Source: Symbiodinium natans (lineage: Eukaryota; Sar; Dinophyceae; Suessiales; Symbiodiniaceae). Taken from it: a stretch of 45,265 bases of DNA. A model generated the notes under the pieces. It was not told where the DNA came from. It made no database searches and saw only the letters and a list, made by a program, of their open reading frames with translations. Numbering within the stretch: the first letter of the stretch is position 1; each line of letters starts with the position of its first letter. Where the stretch lies: NCBI GenBank assembly GCA_905221605.1, contig CAJNDS010000902.1, positions 96,501-141,765 of the forward strand. The letters are read 5' to 3'. Of this stretch, positions 10,266 through 20,434 are shown one piece after another. The position numbers and the translations under genes are program-made.

Positions 10266-10876
10266 TTCTGCCTTGGGCTTCTCGTCCAGTATCTTGCCGC
10301 AGCCATCTACCACGAGCTGCCCTCTCCCTTCCCCAAGTCCAAGGCCCTTCCCGGCCAGACTGTAAGACTGGCACGGTGCCGTCAGCATGTAGAGCTCAAG
10401 ACTCTCCTGGCTTAAGTGCCTCTCTACCATGTTCACCGGCTGCTCGTACGCGGGCAAGTCCACCGCATCAGACACACGAGACGCCATGCGCCTCACCGCA
10501 GGGTCGATCTCGCAAGCGAGCATGTTCTTCACTGGGATCTTCAGGTCCATATTGGCGAGAGCAATAATCTTGGCTTCAGGCACAAACAGAAATGCAACAG
10601 CACATTGCACATGCGTTTCAGGCCGAGCTGCGTGAGCTCCGTATCCAGAGCAATCCGCCGCCACGCGGAGCTCCTTCGGCGGGGCCGGCGGCCCTTTCTT
10701 CTTGTTTTTCATGATGCTGGTCCGGACTTCCACTGCCTCCATTCACGCCGGAAGCACGCAACATTGACAGTTTCGGGACCGACCCTAAATTGTGTCGCCT
10801 AAAATGAACCATGGCATTCACCACTGTTTGCTCGCAGCGCCTTCTGCTGCAGCTTTGTCCACGTCCATTTCCCCAT
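10266..10876 (-). CDS. C5-cytosine DNA methyltransferase, 5' part, truncated by gap
   Basis: The frame contains the AdoMet-binding motif I region (VAADCSGYGAHAA), a motif II-like acidic segment (LACEIDPAVRR) and motif IV (TAPCQSYSLAGKG) with the catalytic cysteine in PCQ, followed by GEGRGQL...IL. This order is that of DNA (cytosine-5) methyltransferases, which transfer a methyl group from AdoMet to cytosine in DNA. Exon 2 runs 10266-10732. An 89-nt GT-AG intron (10733-10821) would join it to exon 1 (10822-10876, start MGKWTWTKLQQK) in phase. Motif I lies only about 45 residues from that start, so no N-terminal regulatory domain is visible. Motifs VI-X and the target-recognition domain lie in or beyond the gap. 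Retrotransposon-borne relatives are known from dinoflagellates, but a cellular enzyme is equally possible. Confidence 0.75.
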
Positions 10877-11060
10877 ATTGTCTCGAGCGAGGCAACAAGG
10901 ATGGCTTTTAGCTTGGGGCACAGACTGCGCGTCCAAGTATAATGCGTGCACACAAAGGCGCACGCAACCAACTCTCCTTGCTGCACGCAGGCTCGATCTT
11001 TTTTTGCTCCAGACGTTTTAGCAAGCATCGCACGGCATTTTGCCCAATATCGACACCTGC

Positions 11061-11188
11061 CCAAAATCAACACAAAGCTGACTGGCCCCCTCTTCAGTTT
11101 TCGGCTCACAAGCTAAACCTGCTCCCAAAATCAACACAAATCCGACTGGCCCACTCGTCAGTTTTCGGCTGACAAGCTAAACCTGCTG
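11061..11188. repeat. Two tandem 64-bp units
   Basis: CCAAAATCAACACAAA recurs at 11061 and 11125, with CAGTTTTCGGCT and ACAAGCTAAACCTGCT in both copies. They lie between the methyltransferase start and the 3' end of the next upstream minus-strand gene. Confidence 0.9.
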
Positions 11189-11219
11189 CGGATATCTGCG
11201 CATGACTCGCATGAGCAGT

Positions 11220-12371
11220 TCACACAAAACTTCGACTTTGGAGCCTGGCCATCGCAAGAAGCCGAAGTAACAATGAAAATACGCACTTTGCCACTGCCAC
11301 TGCAAGCGCCCTCATTGCTGCAGACCCGGCCTTCTCCTCCTTGGGGTGTTCCTTTGCGTACGCCTTTCTCGCAAGCTGCTTCAGGACTGTGCTGCTAGCC
11401 AAGGCTTCCGGCAACGGCGCAAGGGTAGCATTGCCGTTGGCACACACAAAGCCCATTGAGCGCAGCTTGTCCCGTTGATCCTTGGACGCTTTCTGACTCA
11501 ACCAATCTTTTCCTCCCCAAAGCTCAGCCACAATCGCCCAGCTTGGTGAGTCCTCGAAAGTCCACGGCAGCCGGCCGTCTACTTTGATGGCCTTCATGTT
11601 GCTGTCTTGGGTTGCCGGCCCCTCCGAACCGAGCCCGCGCATGCTGTAAGACCACACTACCCCGCAGGCAGGACGTCGCTCTTGTACAGCGGCAGTGGCC
11701 CCAGACACGACGATCGTTGGGTGACAGACCTTGCCCACGGACGCCGCGAGCCCCCCTTGCTTGCTTTTAGGTTGCCAGACCAACTTCACTCGATTGAAGT
11801 TTGTACTCGGAGCCGCATTCGCCAGGATGGCTGTGATGGCTCGGGTTGCCCTGGGCGCATCATCGAGGTTCTGCGTCAAGTCAAAGCTGATGACCCCCTT
11901 CGTCTTGGCATCCTTATCCTTCTTGACCGCCTTTGCTTTAGCCGTGTGTGCCGACTCTGCCCCGGAAGCTGCCTTCTTTTTTGAGCACACACCAAAGACC
12001 ATGGAAATGCCGTGAGAAAGGGATTTCCTTAGCACTTCTGCCCAACATTCTCTCACATGCCGTGACTGATGCTTAGGGCCCTTGCGGCTGGAAGTGCTGC
12101 AGCAGAGTCGGCAAGTGCATCAGCTCGGCCTGACTATACTCCTACTCTGAGAACAAAGGGCCGGCCTGCCCACGCGGCGCCTCCTTCAGGATATCATCCA
12201 GCTTAGCTGCGGCGATGTCGACCATCTTTATTTTCTTGCCTTGTCTTCCGAATTCACTTCTACCTTCTGCAAAACACCACGTGTGCAACAGTAACAGGCT
12301 GCCGAGGAACAAGATCCCTTAGCACCCTTCAGCATTGCCAAGGCATCCGCTTGCTCACGTGAAGCTGCCAT
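11220..12371 (-). CDS. Hypothetical lysine-rich protein, ~3 exons
   Basis: A start at 12371 reads MAASREQADALAMLKGAKG. A second block (about 12135-12260) reads GRQGKKIKMVDIAAAKLDDI. The large third block (about 11290-12010) begins near VFGVCSKKKAASG and continues through WQPKSKQGGLAASVG, PWTFEDSPSWAIVAELWG and KQLARKAYAKEHPKEEKAG. The terminal stop in this frame is at 11220. The early part is Lys/Ala-rich and basic. The middle is mixed alpha/beta in appearance. I recognise no family. Exon 2 to exon 3 needs an unusual donor near a GAG codon, so it could be two genes. It runs the same way as the methyltransferase, about 340 bp away. Confidence 0.5.
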
Positions 12372-12379
12372 GACTTGGG

Positions 12380-13075
12380 TGACACTAGGCTAAGTGGAGT
12401 TCACTTGACGTTGAACCGCAAACTCTGGACGAAGGCTGTCCGAAACTGCACCGTCGAAGCGGCTGCACTTGCCGACCACAATCGAGTGTCATTTTGAAGA
12501 CCCCGCCCTTTCCCTAAACCAAAAATCTACACCCAAAGACAGATCGAGAGAGACACGCGACACTTCTCGAGAACCAACCGAGCAAACCGGAGACCCTTAA
12601 CCCTAAACTGAAAACCCCGCACGCACTGACGGATCGAGAGGCGCCCTGTCAATCAGAAGGATCGGAAGGCACACGCAAAGAGAGAGTAACTTCAAGAAGC
12701 CTGAACCAGCTCCAGCCTGCGCACATTAGGAAGGATTTGTGATTCGGCTTCTGAGCTGCACTCACTGGGTGACCAGACCTCTGTGGGCCTGTGCGGATCT
12801 GGTCTCGGAATTAAAATTAGCCTCAGCGTCCGACCTCATCTGACGCAAGCAGTTGCCTGAGTGTTGACCTTTCAACGCTTTTAAGGCCGGCACGGCGTAC
12901 TAATGACAATGATGCACACAGTTCCTGCTACTGCTCGCTCTTTTTAAAAACCTGCAGACTTCCCCTACGGGCTCAAAGCTAATCGGCCCAAAACGGAAGA
13001 GACCTGGTGGCTCTCCCCTGCCAACTCAGCCCGAGCCTCACGGAATCCGCAGCGACACCCTGACGGCTGTCTGCT
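12380..13075. other. No gene seen
   Basis: Unique sequence with a repeated GGATCGAGAG-type motif (about 12541 and 12631) and a brief CCCTAAAC remnant near 12600. No long open frame with splice-like edges. Probably the spacer between two minus-strand genes. Confidence 0.4.
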
Positions 13076-16000
13076 TCACTCAGACCCGGCCTCCTTGCCA
13101 CTGCTGGAGCCGCTCTCTTCCTCGGAAAGTTCATACTCCGCATCCTTCTCCTCCTTCTTCTCTTCGTCGTTGGTCTTGTTGGCCTGAGCATCCTTCTTCT
13201 GCTTCTTCTCTTGGTTTGTGGTCTTGTCGCCCTGAGCGATGTCCTTCGCGGCATCATCCTGGCCGTCCTTCACGGCATTCTGGCCATTGCTGGCACCTGT
13301 GTTGCGTGGCTCTGGATTGCTGTCGTGGACAGCAGGGGCCACCGAGGACGCGGGCGGAGACTGGCTCAGATCCACCACAAGCTTTTCCACGAGAAAGTCC
13401 ATGAGGACCTGCGGTTTTGGGTAACCCAGTCGGTTTAAGGTTTAGGGTTTTGGGAATCCTTGCCCCCTGGCCTTGGCGTGCAGTGAGCTTCGGCAAACAG
13501 CCACCATGGTCACCTTGCTGCGCAACCCTGCAAGAAGCCCGTAGGGGTCTGGGCTCAGGAAGATGAGGCTGGACAGACGGAATGTGTGGAATAGCTCCTG
13601 ATACACGACCACATGTTTGGACGCGAAGTGAAGGGGGAGCATGTCCTGGACACAAGCGTCACTGGCTTTGGCTTCGTGTCAAGCAGCAGTTGGCTTCGTG
13701 TCAAGCAGCAGTCACTCCTCGTCGGCCATGTCGTCGGGAATGGCTGGTTCAGCCGCCGTGTCCGAGATGAACTTGCCCTTGCCTTCAACCTTCAGCAGCA
13801 CCTCCCAAGCGCCCGAAGCAAACCAGACCGACATGTAACACTATCTCTCTTGGCTTCGCCTGGGTTTTGATCTTCTTTGTCACTCTCGGTTCCAGCAGCA
13901 CTGGGTTCGGGAGGGGGACCGGAAGCCATGGACACGTCGAGTCCGTGCCAGTCCTGCACACAGTGTAGCCCTAAACCCGGGACCCAATCATTGCTCCCAG
14001 ACATGTGTGCAAGGCTGTCCCTATCCAGCGGTGTTCGCGCGCTTCCAGACTGCTGCCGCAAACAGCAAAGTGGAGAGACTCCCGGCCGACATACGCGCCC
14101 AGCGAGACCGCCTTGCGCTTGCGCCTGGCATCAGGCCTCGGCTCGATCCTCGGGGTCGGCGGTTCCTACACGAGACACTGAACCAGTGCCATGTGCACCA
14201 TTTTTGCGACTGAAGCACAAATCGTCCAAAGCAGCATTGTAACGGGCCCGACGCTCAAGATCTTGTTGCTGCGGCAAGAAAAGAAAGCTCTGCAAAGTAC
14301 TCTGCGCCTTCGATTTGACGATTTTCCCGAGCTGTTTTCTAATCTCGCCCTGCGCTTTGGCCGAACCCATGTCAAAGACCATGAATACGTCCTGCGTATG
14401 TCTAAAGACTGAAACTGTAAACCCCTAGAACCCAACCTGAATTGACATTTCTTGTCCTTGTCTGCTTGGGCCAGCTTCTCGAAGATCCTGCACGAGTTCG
14501 TCCTCAGAGATTCTCGAGCTACGCAGGGAATATGGTGTATAGGAAGCAGACCAGGACCTGGCACGCTCCCTCGAACCCTGCCCCCTCCGACCCTACTTTT
14601 GAACCCTCGCCTTGAGACCCCTGCCTGGCACTTCTCCTGGGACCCCCCTCGCCCCTGACCCTCTGAGACCACCGCCAAAGCACTGTATAGGAAGCAGACC
14701 AGGACCTGGTACGCCCCCTTCCCCCCTCCTTGGCCCCCCCCTCGCCCTGACCCCCTGAGACCACACCGCCGAAGCACGGGACCCCCTCAAGACCTGCCCC
14801 TACCCGAAAAGGTTTTTCGAATTTCCTGGGCCTCGGCGGCGCGCGCAAGCGTTTTAAAATCCAACCAGCATCTTGCGGGTGAGCAGCAAAACCGGCTTTG
14901 CAAATGGAGGACTTCGTGTGAAGCAGTTGTGGTTGCGCGAATAAGCCTCACTGACCTCTGTCAGCATGGAACCGTCCAGGAGCCAGCCGCGGAGCATCTG
15001 CTCCGCATTGTCGCCGGCGGGCAGGAGCTTGTCGACTGTCCTGATTGACGAAACAACTCCCTACAACCCTAGCCCTGTCACAACATATACCCAGCCCGCC
15101 GGCGGGACGCCCCATCGAGCAAAGAAATCTCAGAGGGTCTTAGGGGCTGGTGGTCAAGGTGAGCATAGATGCACCTGACTGAATGCAAGGAGATGAAATG
15201 ATTCAGCAAGGTGGAACACCCCAGCGAACAAACAAATCTCAGAGGGTCTCAGGGGCCGGTGGCTCCTCAACAACCCTTAAACGAAACCCCAAGCCGAATT
15301 TATGAAGCCAAACCCTAGACCCTAAGCAACCTGAACCCTAAACCCTAAACCCTACTAATTCCATTAATGTTTTCATTCCGAGTTCCCTTGCAGGGCGGCC
15401 TCCATGCTGCCACAATCCATGACGTCAGCAACGACGAACTTGATGTATCTAAACATCATCTTCTTCGCCACCACACGCGGGTCTTCGCGGACCTGGCCCA
15501 CGTTCACGGTAGAGGTCTCTGCCTGCGGCACTGCCACGTCCTCATCTTTCCAAGCATCATCAGGCTGCGGCACATCTGGCGGCTCAATGACCATGGGCGC
15601 CGTCTGCAGCGGGGCCATGTGTGTCGCCCGGTGCCTGTCAGCACACAACGCCAGCACGTGAGGTTCAAACGATTACCAGTTCTAACTTCCAGCAGAGCGG
15701 CTCATCGATGGCTTTTTTGCAAAGCTTCTGGATCCGACTGTCGCTGTATTGTGACTGCACGGAATCATGACTGGCCGCCACCCCATAGAACTCCGGGAGG
15801 TACGCATGCTCCTGCATACCTTTCAGCAACTCAAGGACAGCGACCTGCTCATTGCTCCTGCCGTGAATGTCCTCCAGAAACGACGCGTCTATGGAGCACA
15901 TCTGCTTCGCATCCACAAACTTTGCCAGGAGATCGCACCAAGAGCTGTCTGCTGTGGACACGTCTTTGATGATCCGGACCATCATGCCACGCGTCGCAAT

Positions 16001-17903
16001 CACCGCTTTGGCGCTGTCAATGAGGTCCTCCTTCTGCAGCTCGTAGATCTTGCGCCGGAAGCCGGGGTACTTCGCAGGCGTTCTTGCGCCCAAAGCGAAG
16101 GATCCTGAGCTTCGGGTTTTGGATTTAGGGCTTAGGGTTTAGGGTTCAGGGTTTAGGGGTTAGGGGTTTCGGGCCCTCGGGCCCTCAGGGCAAGCCTTTA
16201 GGGTTTGGGGCAAGTCCCTTGTAAAGCAAGGAACGAACCATCCAAGCAAACTCCTCGGGCTTGGAAGCTAGCCCGAGCACGCGGCACGCAATGCTCCAAC
16301 GGCTTGCCCAAGTGGGGCCGAAGTCGTCGTGGTGCTGCAGCATTTTGAACTCATCCCAGACTTCTGCTTCCACGCAGCGCTGCCGCAGCCGCAAAAGTTT
16401 CGCTATCATGTCTTTGCTGCTCACCTGCCACAGAAGCTCTGGGTTTAGGGAGTTTTTAAATTTTAGGTATTTAACTCTTTGACTGCCCAGCCTTGCTGTC
16501 TACGTGGGCAAAGCTCAGCTTCCTGTCCCTGAGCCGGGCCTGTCAGGTAAACCCAACAGCAGATTTGACATCCTCAGCTCACTGCTGCCTGGAACTCCTC
16601 GAAGAGGTCGCCCGGGCCCGAAGGCTTACCGAGCGATTCGTGAAGTTTCTGTAGCCTTGGCTTGAGCTTGTGTCACAAGCCGCGGGTGCATGGCAAGCGA
16701 AGGCAAGGCCACATGCTGACGAGGGGCATGAAGAGACGATCTGCCAACCTGCAGGAGAAATGATTCCCCTCCTGGCCGCGGCGGTGGGAAACGCTGGTAG
16801 CAGGAACCCGAGCCTGTACCCTAAACTGATAACCTGAATTTCTGGACTGAATTCCTTTGTGATTTATCTGTGTTTTTCGGTGTTTTGCATATGTGTCTGT
16901 CTTGGAGTTGTTACAGGGGAGAGGGAAGAGGGGATGGGGAGAGGAGATGAGAGGGGAGCTCCCCCCTGCCCCCCCGAGAAATTAGGACACTTCCAAGCCG
17001 AAACCCTTTCAGTGCCTCGCTCGAGGTTCGTATTACTTCCTCTCCGCGGCGATGAACAAGCCACCAAGACTCCACCGAGTCTGAGCTGGCCCGAATGAAG
17101 CTGAAGCGGTGAGCCTCAAAATTCGGGACTGCTCCAACCTTATTAGAAATTAAAAACAACCCTCGTGCAGTAGGCCTAAACCCTTTCTCCCAGCAGCGGC
17201 TGCACGCGCAGCGAACAGCTTGGCTCGCTCCTCGCCGGCTGCCACTGCCGCATCCCACTCAAAGATGAAGGCAGCAAGTTGGACTACCCGCGACACGGGT
17301 GTCAAGTCCCCCCTGCAATGGTTAGGTGTGCAGGGCTGGAACCCAAGCCCTGAAACGTTATTAGGTGTGCAGGGCTGGAACTCAAGCCCTGAAACGTTAA
17401 ACCCGAGCCTTGCACTGTCATCTGTGAACAGCACCATCGTTTCCGGCAGCTCGGGCGGGTTGTCGCCCTTGTACCAAAACTCACGGCTGGCCGAGATGTC
17501 ACGCAGGCCCACCCCGGCGCCGGCTGGACCGGGGCACGACCACTGCAAATCTCCGAGCACGCCGCAGCCCTGCGGATTCCTGGTTGGTCTATGCGCAAAA
17601 GAGTTCAGGGATGTGGTTCCGGGTTTGGCCAAAAAAGGCTTCAGGTTTTGCCAAAAAATGTATTAAGTCAGAGCCCGGGCACAAAGCATCCTGTGGAATG
17701 TCACTGCCACGCCAGTCAGCGGCCAGCGCTGTCACGCCGCTCACCGGGAGTGGCTCGGCGCCGCTCTCGACCCACATCTTGGATTGCTTCAAGCGATCCA
17801 CGCACTGCCGCAACTCCCGCCAAGCATCAGGCTCAGCAGGAGCCGGCATGGCCCCCGCCGCGTCGGCCTCGGGCTTCTTGGCGCCGGACCTGCGCCTTGA
17901 CAT
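13076..17903 (-). CDS. Large multi-exon hypothetical gene (~15 exons)
   Basis: A possible start at 17903 reads MSRRRSGAKKPEADAAG. Well-supported exons are 17409-17569 and ~17190-17312 (96-nt GC-AG intron, phase 2, giving SARGDLTP), ~16197-16424 (SSKDMIAKLLRLRQRC), ~15670-16104 (TPAKYPGFRRKIYELQ), ~15380-15635 (MVIEPPDVPQPDDAWKDEDV), 14956-15040 (TVDKLLPAGDNAEQMLRGW, donor GTCAGT), 14437-14502, ~14170-14392 (MGSAKAQGEIRKQLGKIVK), ~13985-14162, ~13850-13957, ~13745-13818, 13472-13645 (HFASKHVVVYQELFHTFRLS) and 13076-13408 (VLMDFLVEKLVVDLSQ). The last has an acidic Ser/Glu-rich tail ending in TGA. The final intron (13409-13471, 63 nt, GC-AG) contains a CCCTAAACC motif. I recognise no domain. Two adjacent genes are possible. 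Confidence 0.5.
14530..14790. repeat. Intronic direct repeat (~155-bp period)
   Basis: TGTATAGGAAGCAGACCAGG occurs at about 14534 and 14684, each followed by pyrimidine-rich CCCCC-containing sequence and CTGAGACCACC..CCGAAGCAC-like ends. It lies in an intron of the surrounding minus-strand gene. Confidence 0.8.
15120..15360. repeat. Intronic duplication and telomere-like run
   Basis: AATCTCAGAGGGTCT followed by AGGGGC.GGTGG occurs at 15127 and 15235. A CCCTAAACCCTAAACCCTA run follows at 15335-15355 and abuts the exon at ~15380. This is intron sequence of the 13076-17903 gene. Confidence 0.75.
16107..16200. repeat. Telomere-like intron
   Basis: The gap between exons ~16197-16424 and 16104 consists almost wholly of TTTAGGG derivatives with GGGCCCTCGGGCCCTC. 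A GA-AG splice (G|GACTTG ... CTCAG|GA) would join the frames as LYKGSFALGARTPAK. Confidence 0.6.
16430..17150. other. Presumed intron, no exon identified
   Basis: Mostly unique sequence between two exons of the minus-strand gene. It includes a G/A-rich stretch (16915-16960). Short open frames exist on both strands without convincing splice edges. Confidence 0.3.
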
Positions 17904-17904
17904 C

Positions 17905-18720
17905 GCCAGGACCCAAACCTCTAGGAGCAAACCAACAGTGAACCTGAGAATGCATCGGAGAAAATGCAAAGCACAGAGTGGTTGCAACAGCACATGCACT
18001 ATAGAGCTTGCTAGAGCAGAGGATGTCATAAGTTGCGCTTCTCCTTTGTTTCCTTCCTGAGCGCCAGGTCGATTCCCCACGACTAGTGCGCGCACACATC
18101 GAAGTGGGTCAAAGCCACCTGTCTAGGGTTTAGGGTTTCGGGTTTCGGGTTTAGGGTTTAGGGTTTAATCCCTCCGAAGCAAAACAAATCAAAATCTGAT
18201 CCGAAACATGACAAAACCATCAACGATCCCCCCCCCCCCCCGCCAAATCTACATTCGCAGCTCTCGGGCGACTTTTTTTTTTGGTTTGGTTTTGTTTCCT
18301 AATGTTGGACCTGCTTGAAGAATGTAACCCCGCCGCCCCGCAACAGACAAGGAGCTTGAATGAAACGAGCCCCCAAACAGTCAGGCAGGGAAGGGGTCAG
18401 GAAGTATATTGAGTTGTGCACCTCTCAGCAGCTTTTGAGATATTTTGGGACCTCAAAACCATTAAAAAAAAACAGTCCCGCCCCGAAAACTTTTCATTAT
18501 AGCGAACCTCAAAACATAGGATGCCGAATAGCCGGAAAACTTTTCATAATAGCGTCCCCCTTGAATGCAGCCAAGGCCGCGCAAAACAGCCCTCATTCCG
18601 GTTTGGAAGGATGCGGCATCGAAGCAGAAGAGGCTTAAGAAGGTGCGGGGCAGGGTGGTTTCCTGGTGGGACTTCCTGAGTTGTCTCACGAAGCCATTTG
18701 GCAGCACTGGGCTCCCACCC
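17905..18720. other. Intergenic region with telomere-like and short tandem repeats
   Basis: TTTAGGG/TTTCGGG units at 18123-18170. A C run at 18230-18241. A pair of AAAACTTTTCAT.ATAGCG units at 18485 and 18536. No gene is called. Confidence 0.5.
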
Positions 18721-18727
18721 CTAAAAC

Positions 18728-18806
18728 CTAAACCCTAAACCCTAAACCCTAAACCCTAAACCCTAAACCCTAAACCCTAAACCCTAAACCCTAAACCCTA
18801 AACCCT
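18728..18806 (-). repeat. (CCCTAAA)n array
   Basis: About 11 near-perfect CCCTAAA units between the gene at 19090-20207 and unique sequence. Confidence 0.97.
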
Positions 18807-18825
18807 CACCATGTGGAAGATTGTC

Positions 18826-19075
18826 GCTGGGCGTGCCGGTCACCGCTGTAGCAGTGGGGGGGGGGTTCCCCCCCCCCGCACTGCTACGTCCCATTTGACC
18901 ATGTTGGCAAGGCTCAAAAAGCCAAAGCCCAACAAAATATGCTAACATAAGACCACGGCCCATAAAAAACCACCCAAAATCAGGTGTAGCTGTGGGGGGG
19001 GGGGGTTCCCCCCCCCGCAATGCGACGGGCGTGCCGGTCACCGCTGTAGCAGTGGGGGGGGGGGGGAGGGACCCC
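18826..19075. repeat. G/C-tract palindromes in a duplicated unit
   Basis: GGCGTGCCGGTCACCGCTGT recurs at 18830 and 19028. 18848-18887 forms a hairpin with GTAGCAGT and ten G on one side, TT as the loop, then ten C and ACTGCTAC. 18986-19025 forms a second one (GTAGC..G(n)..TT..C(n)..GCGAC, imperfect). A third G run at 19055 lacks its C partner. Confidence 0.9.
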
Positions 19076-19089
19076 GCACATCTACAATG

Positions 19090-20207
19090 AGCAAGAACAA
19101 ACCCTGGCCGAACCAAACTGCAGCCAAGTGGCAGATACTCTTTCTTGCTGCCTCGCAGAACCCAGCGCACATGCCCTTGTTCGGGGCCACCTCGCAGGAT
19201 GGCATCGAGGTGGTTCAGACATCCTTTCAGCTTTTCCGGCAGCTTGGACATGTAAATGTTGTGCGGCTGGGCGTATGCTGCCCCAAGCCTGATGATCGGG
19301 GAGGGGACAGAGGCGTCCTGTCGGTTGGCAAGTAGACTCGGCCATTGCCCACTGGCGACATACCCGCCAAGCACGCGAGTCGCCAGGATGATTGAAACCT
19401 CCTTCCAACACTCTCCCTGGGCGTCGGCCGCAGGAATCTCGACGCCATTCTGGGGCCCCAAAACCTTTTGGAAGGTTTCCGGCTCCACGCACACCCACAC
19501 GAGCCGCTTGCAGTCCATGGCAACCTCCTGGCTTACGCCATTCAAGAACTCCGAGGCACTGTAGAACACAGAACCTGCAAACGAAGATACCCGGGCCAGC
19601 TGCTTCTTCGCACGCGTCTTCAAATGGACACAGGAACCGAGGATGACGAATGTGCAGGGTCCCGGGGCTAGTTCTTCCAACTGCTCGTGCAATTGTCTCA
19701 TCTCTATCCTCTGGAGCTTCTCTTTGTCCTTTAGCACGTTCCTTTCATGCTCTGACAACTTGGCGGCAATGCCATGACCGGGACCATGAACGAAGTCCTG
19801 TTTGAGCTCCGCAGCTTTTGCCTGAAGTATTGCCCGCAGCTTCTCTTGCTTAGGAGAGGCACGCCGTCTTGCTGCGGAGTCAACGACTTGCTGAAGGTCT
19901 TCCAGACCTTCCTCGGCATCTGGCTGCTGCAGCGAACGCCGCTGTGCGTCCCGCTGTCTCTGGAAAGACGCCAAGCCCTTGGATTTCAGCCTCGAGCAGA
20001 AGGACTTTCGTGGAAGTCGGTCCCGTCTCGTGTTCCGACCTTGCCCACCATAAAGCTTCCGGTACTTGTCCAGGATTTTGAAACCAAGACTGGATGGCTG
20101 GTAATTGCCCTTTGAGAAAAAAACCACCTTGTCCAGGTCCGGGCAGTCGCAGAAGACTTTCAGATAGCAATTCCTGTTTTCCTCTGACATACTGGCCTTG
20201 ATGGAGC
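19090..20207 (-). CDS. Hypothetical protein with coiled coil, one long exon
   Basis: After an acceptor TTGCAG|G at 20207 a frame of about 370 codons is open. ATG at 20190 (MSEENRNCYLKVFCDCPDLD) could be the start or internal. A basic stretch (RDRLPRKSFCSRLKSKG) is followed by a helical Gln/Glu/Arg-rich segment likely to form a coiled coil (KLSEHERNVLKDKEKLQRIE). A globular-looking C-terminal half contains CTFVILGSCVHLKTRAKK and VSIILATRVLGGYVASG and ends near KKEYLPLGCSLVRPG. Downstream the frame runs into G/C palindromes and telomere-like DNA, so the last exon or exons are missing from my reading. No family recognised. It may be joined to the 20435-24256 gene if the stop at 20435 is spliced out. 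Confidence 0.5.
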
Positions 20208-20434
20208 CTGCAAGACGGAGAACCGCCACAATCGCTTGCGCACAACTCAACGAGCATCGAACATGAACATGCGCCTGAAAACAGCCGCAGTGTGCTAAAG
20301 CTGGTCTCGATCTCCGAAGTGGCATCGAAGATTGCTAGCATGAAGCGAACCTGAGAACTCTGAAAATACCACGCGCACACACGCACAAACACACGCCCGT
20401 GCTCCAAGGAAATGCCATGTCACAGACTGTGGTC

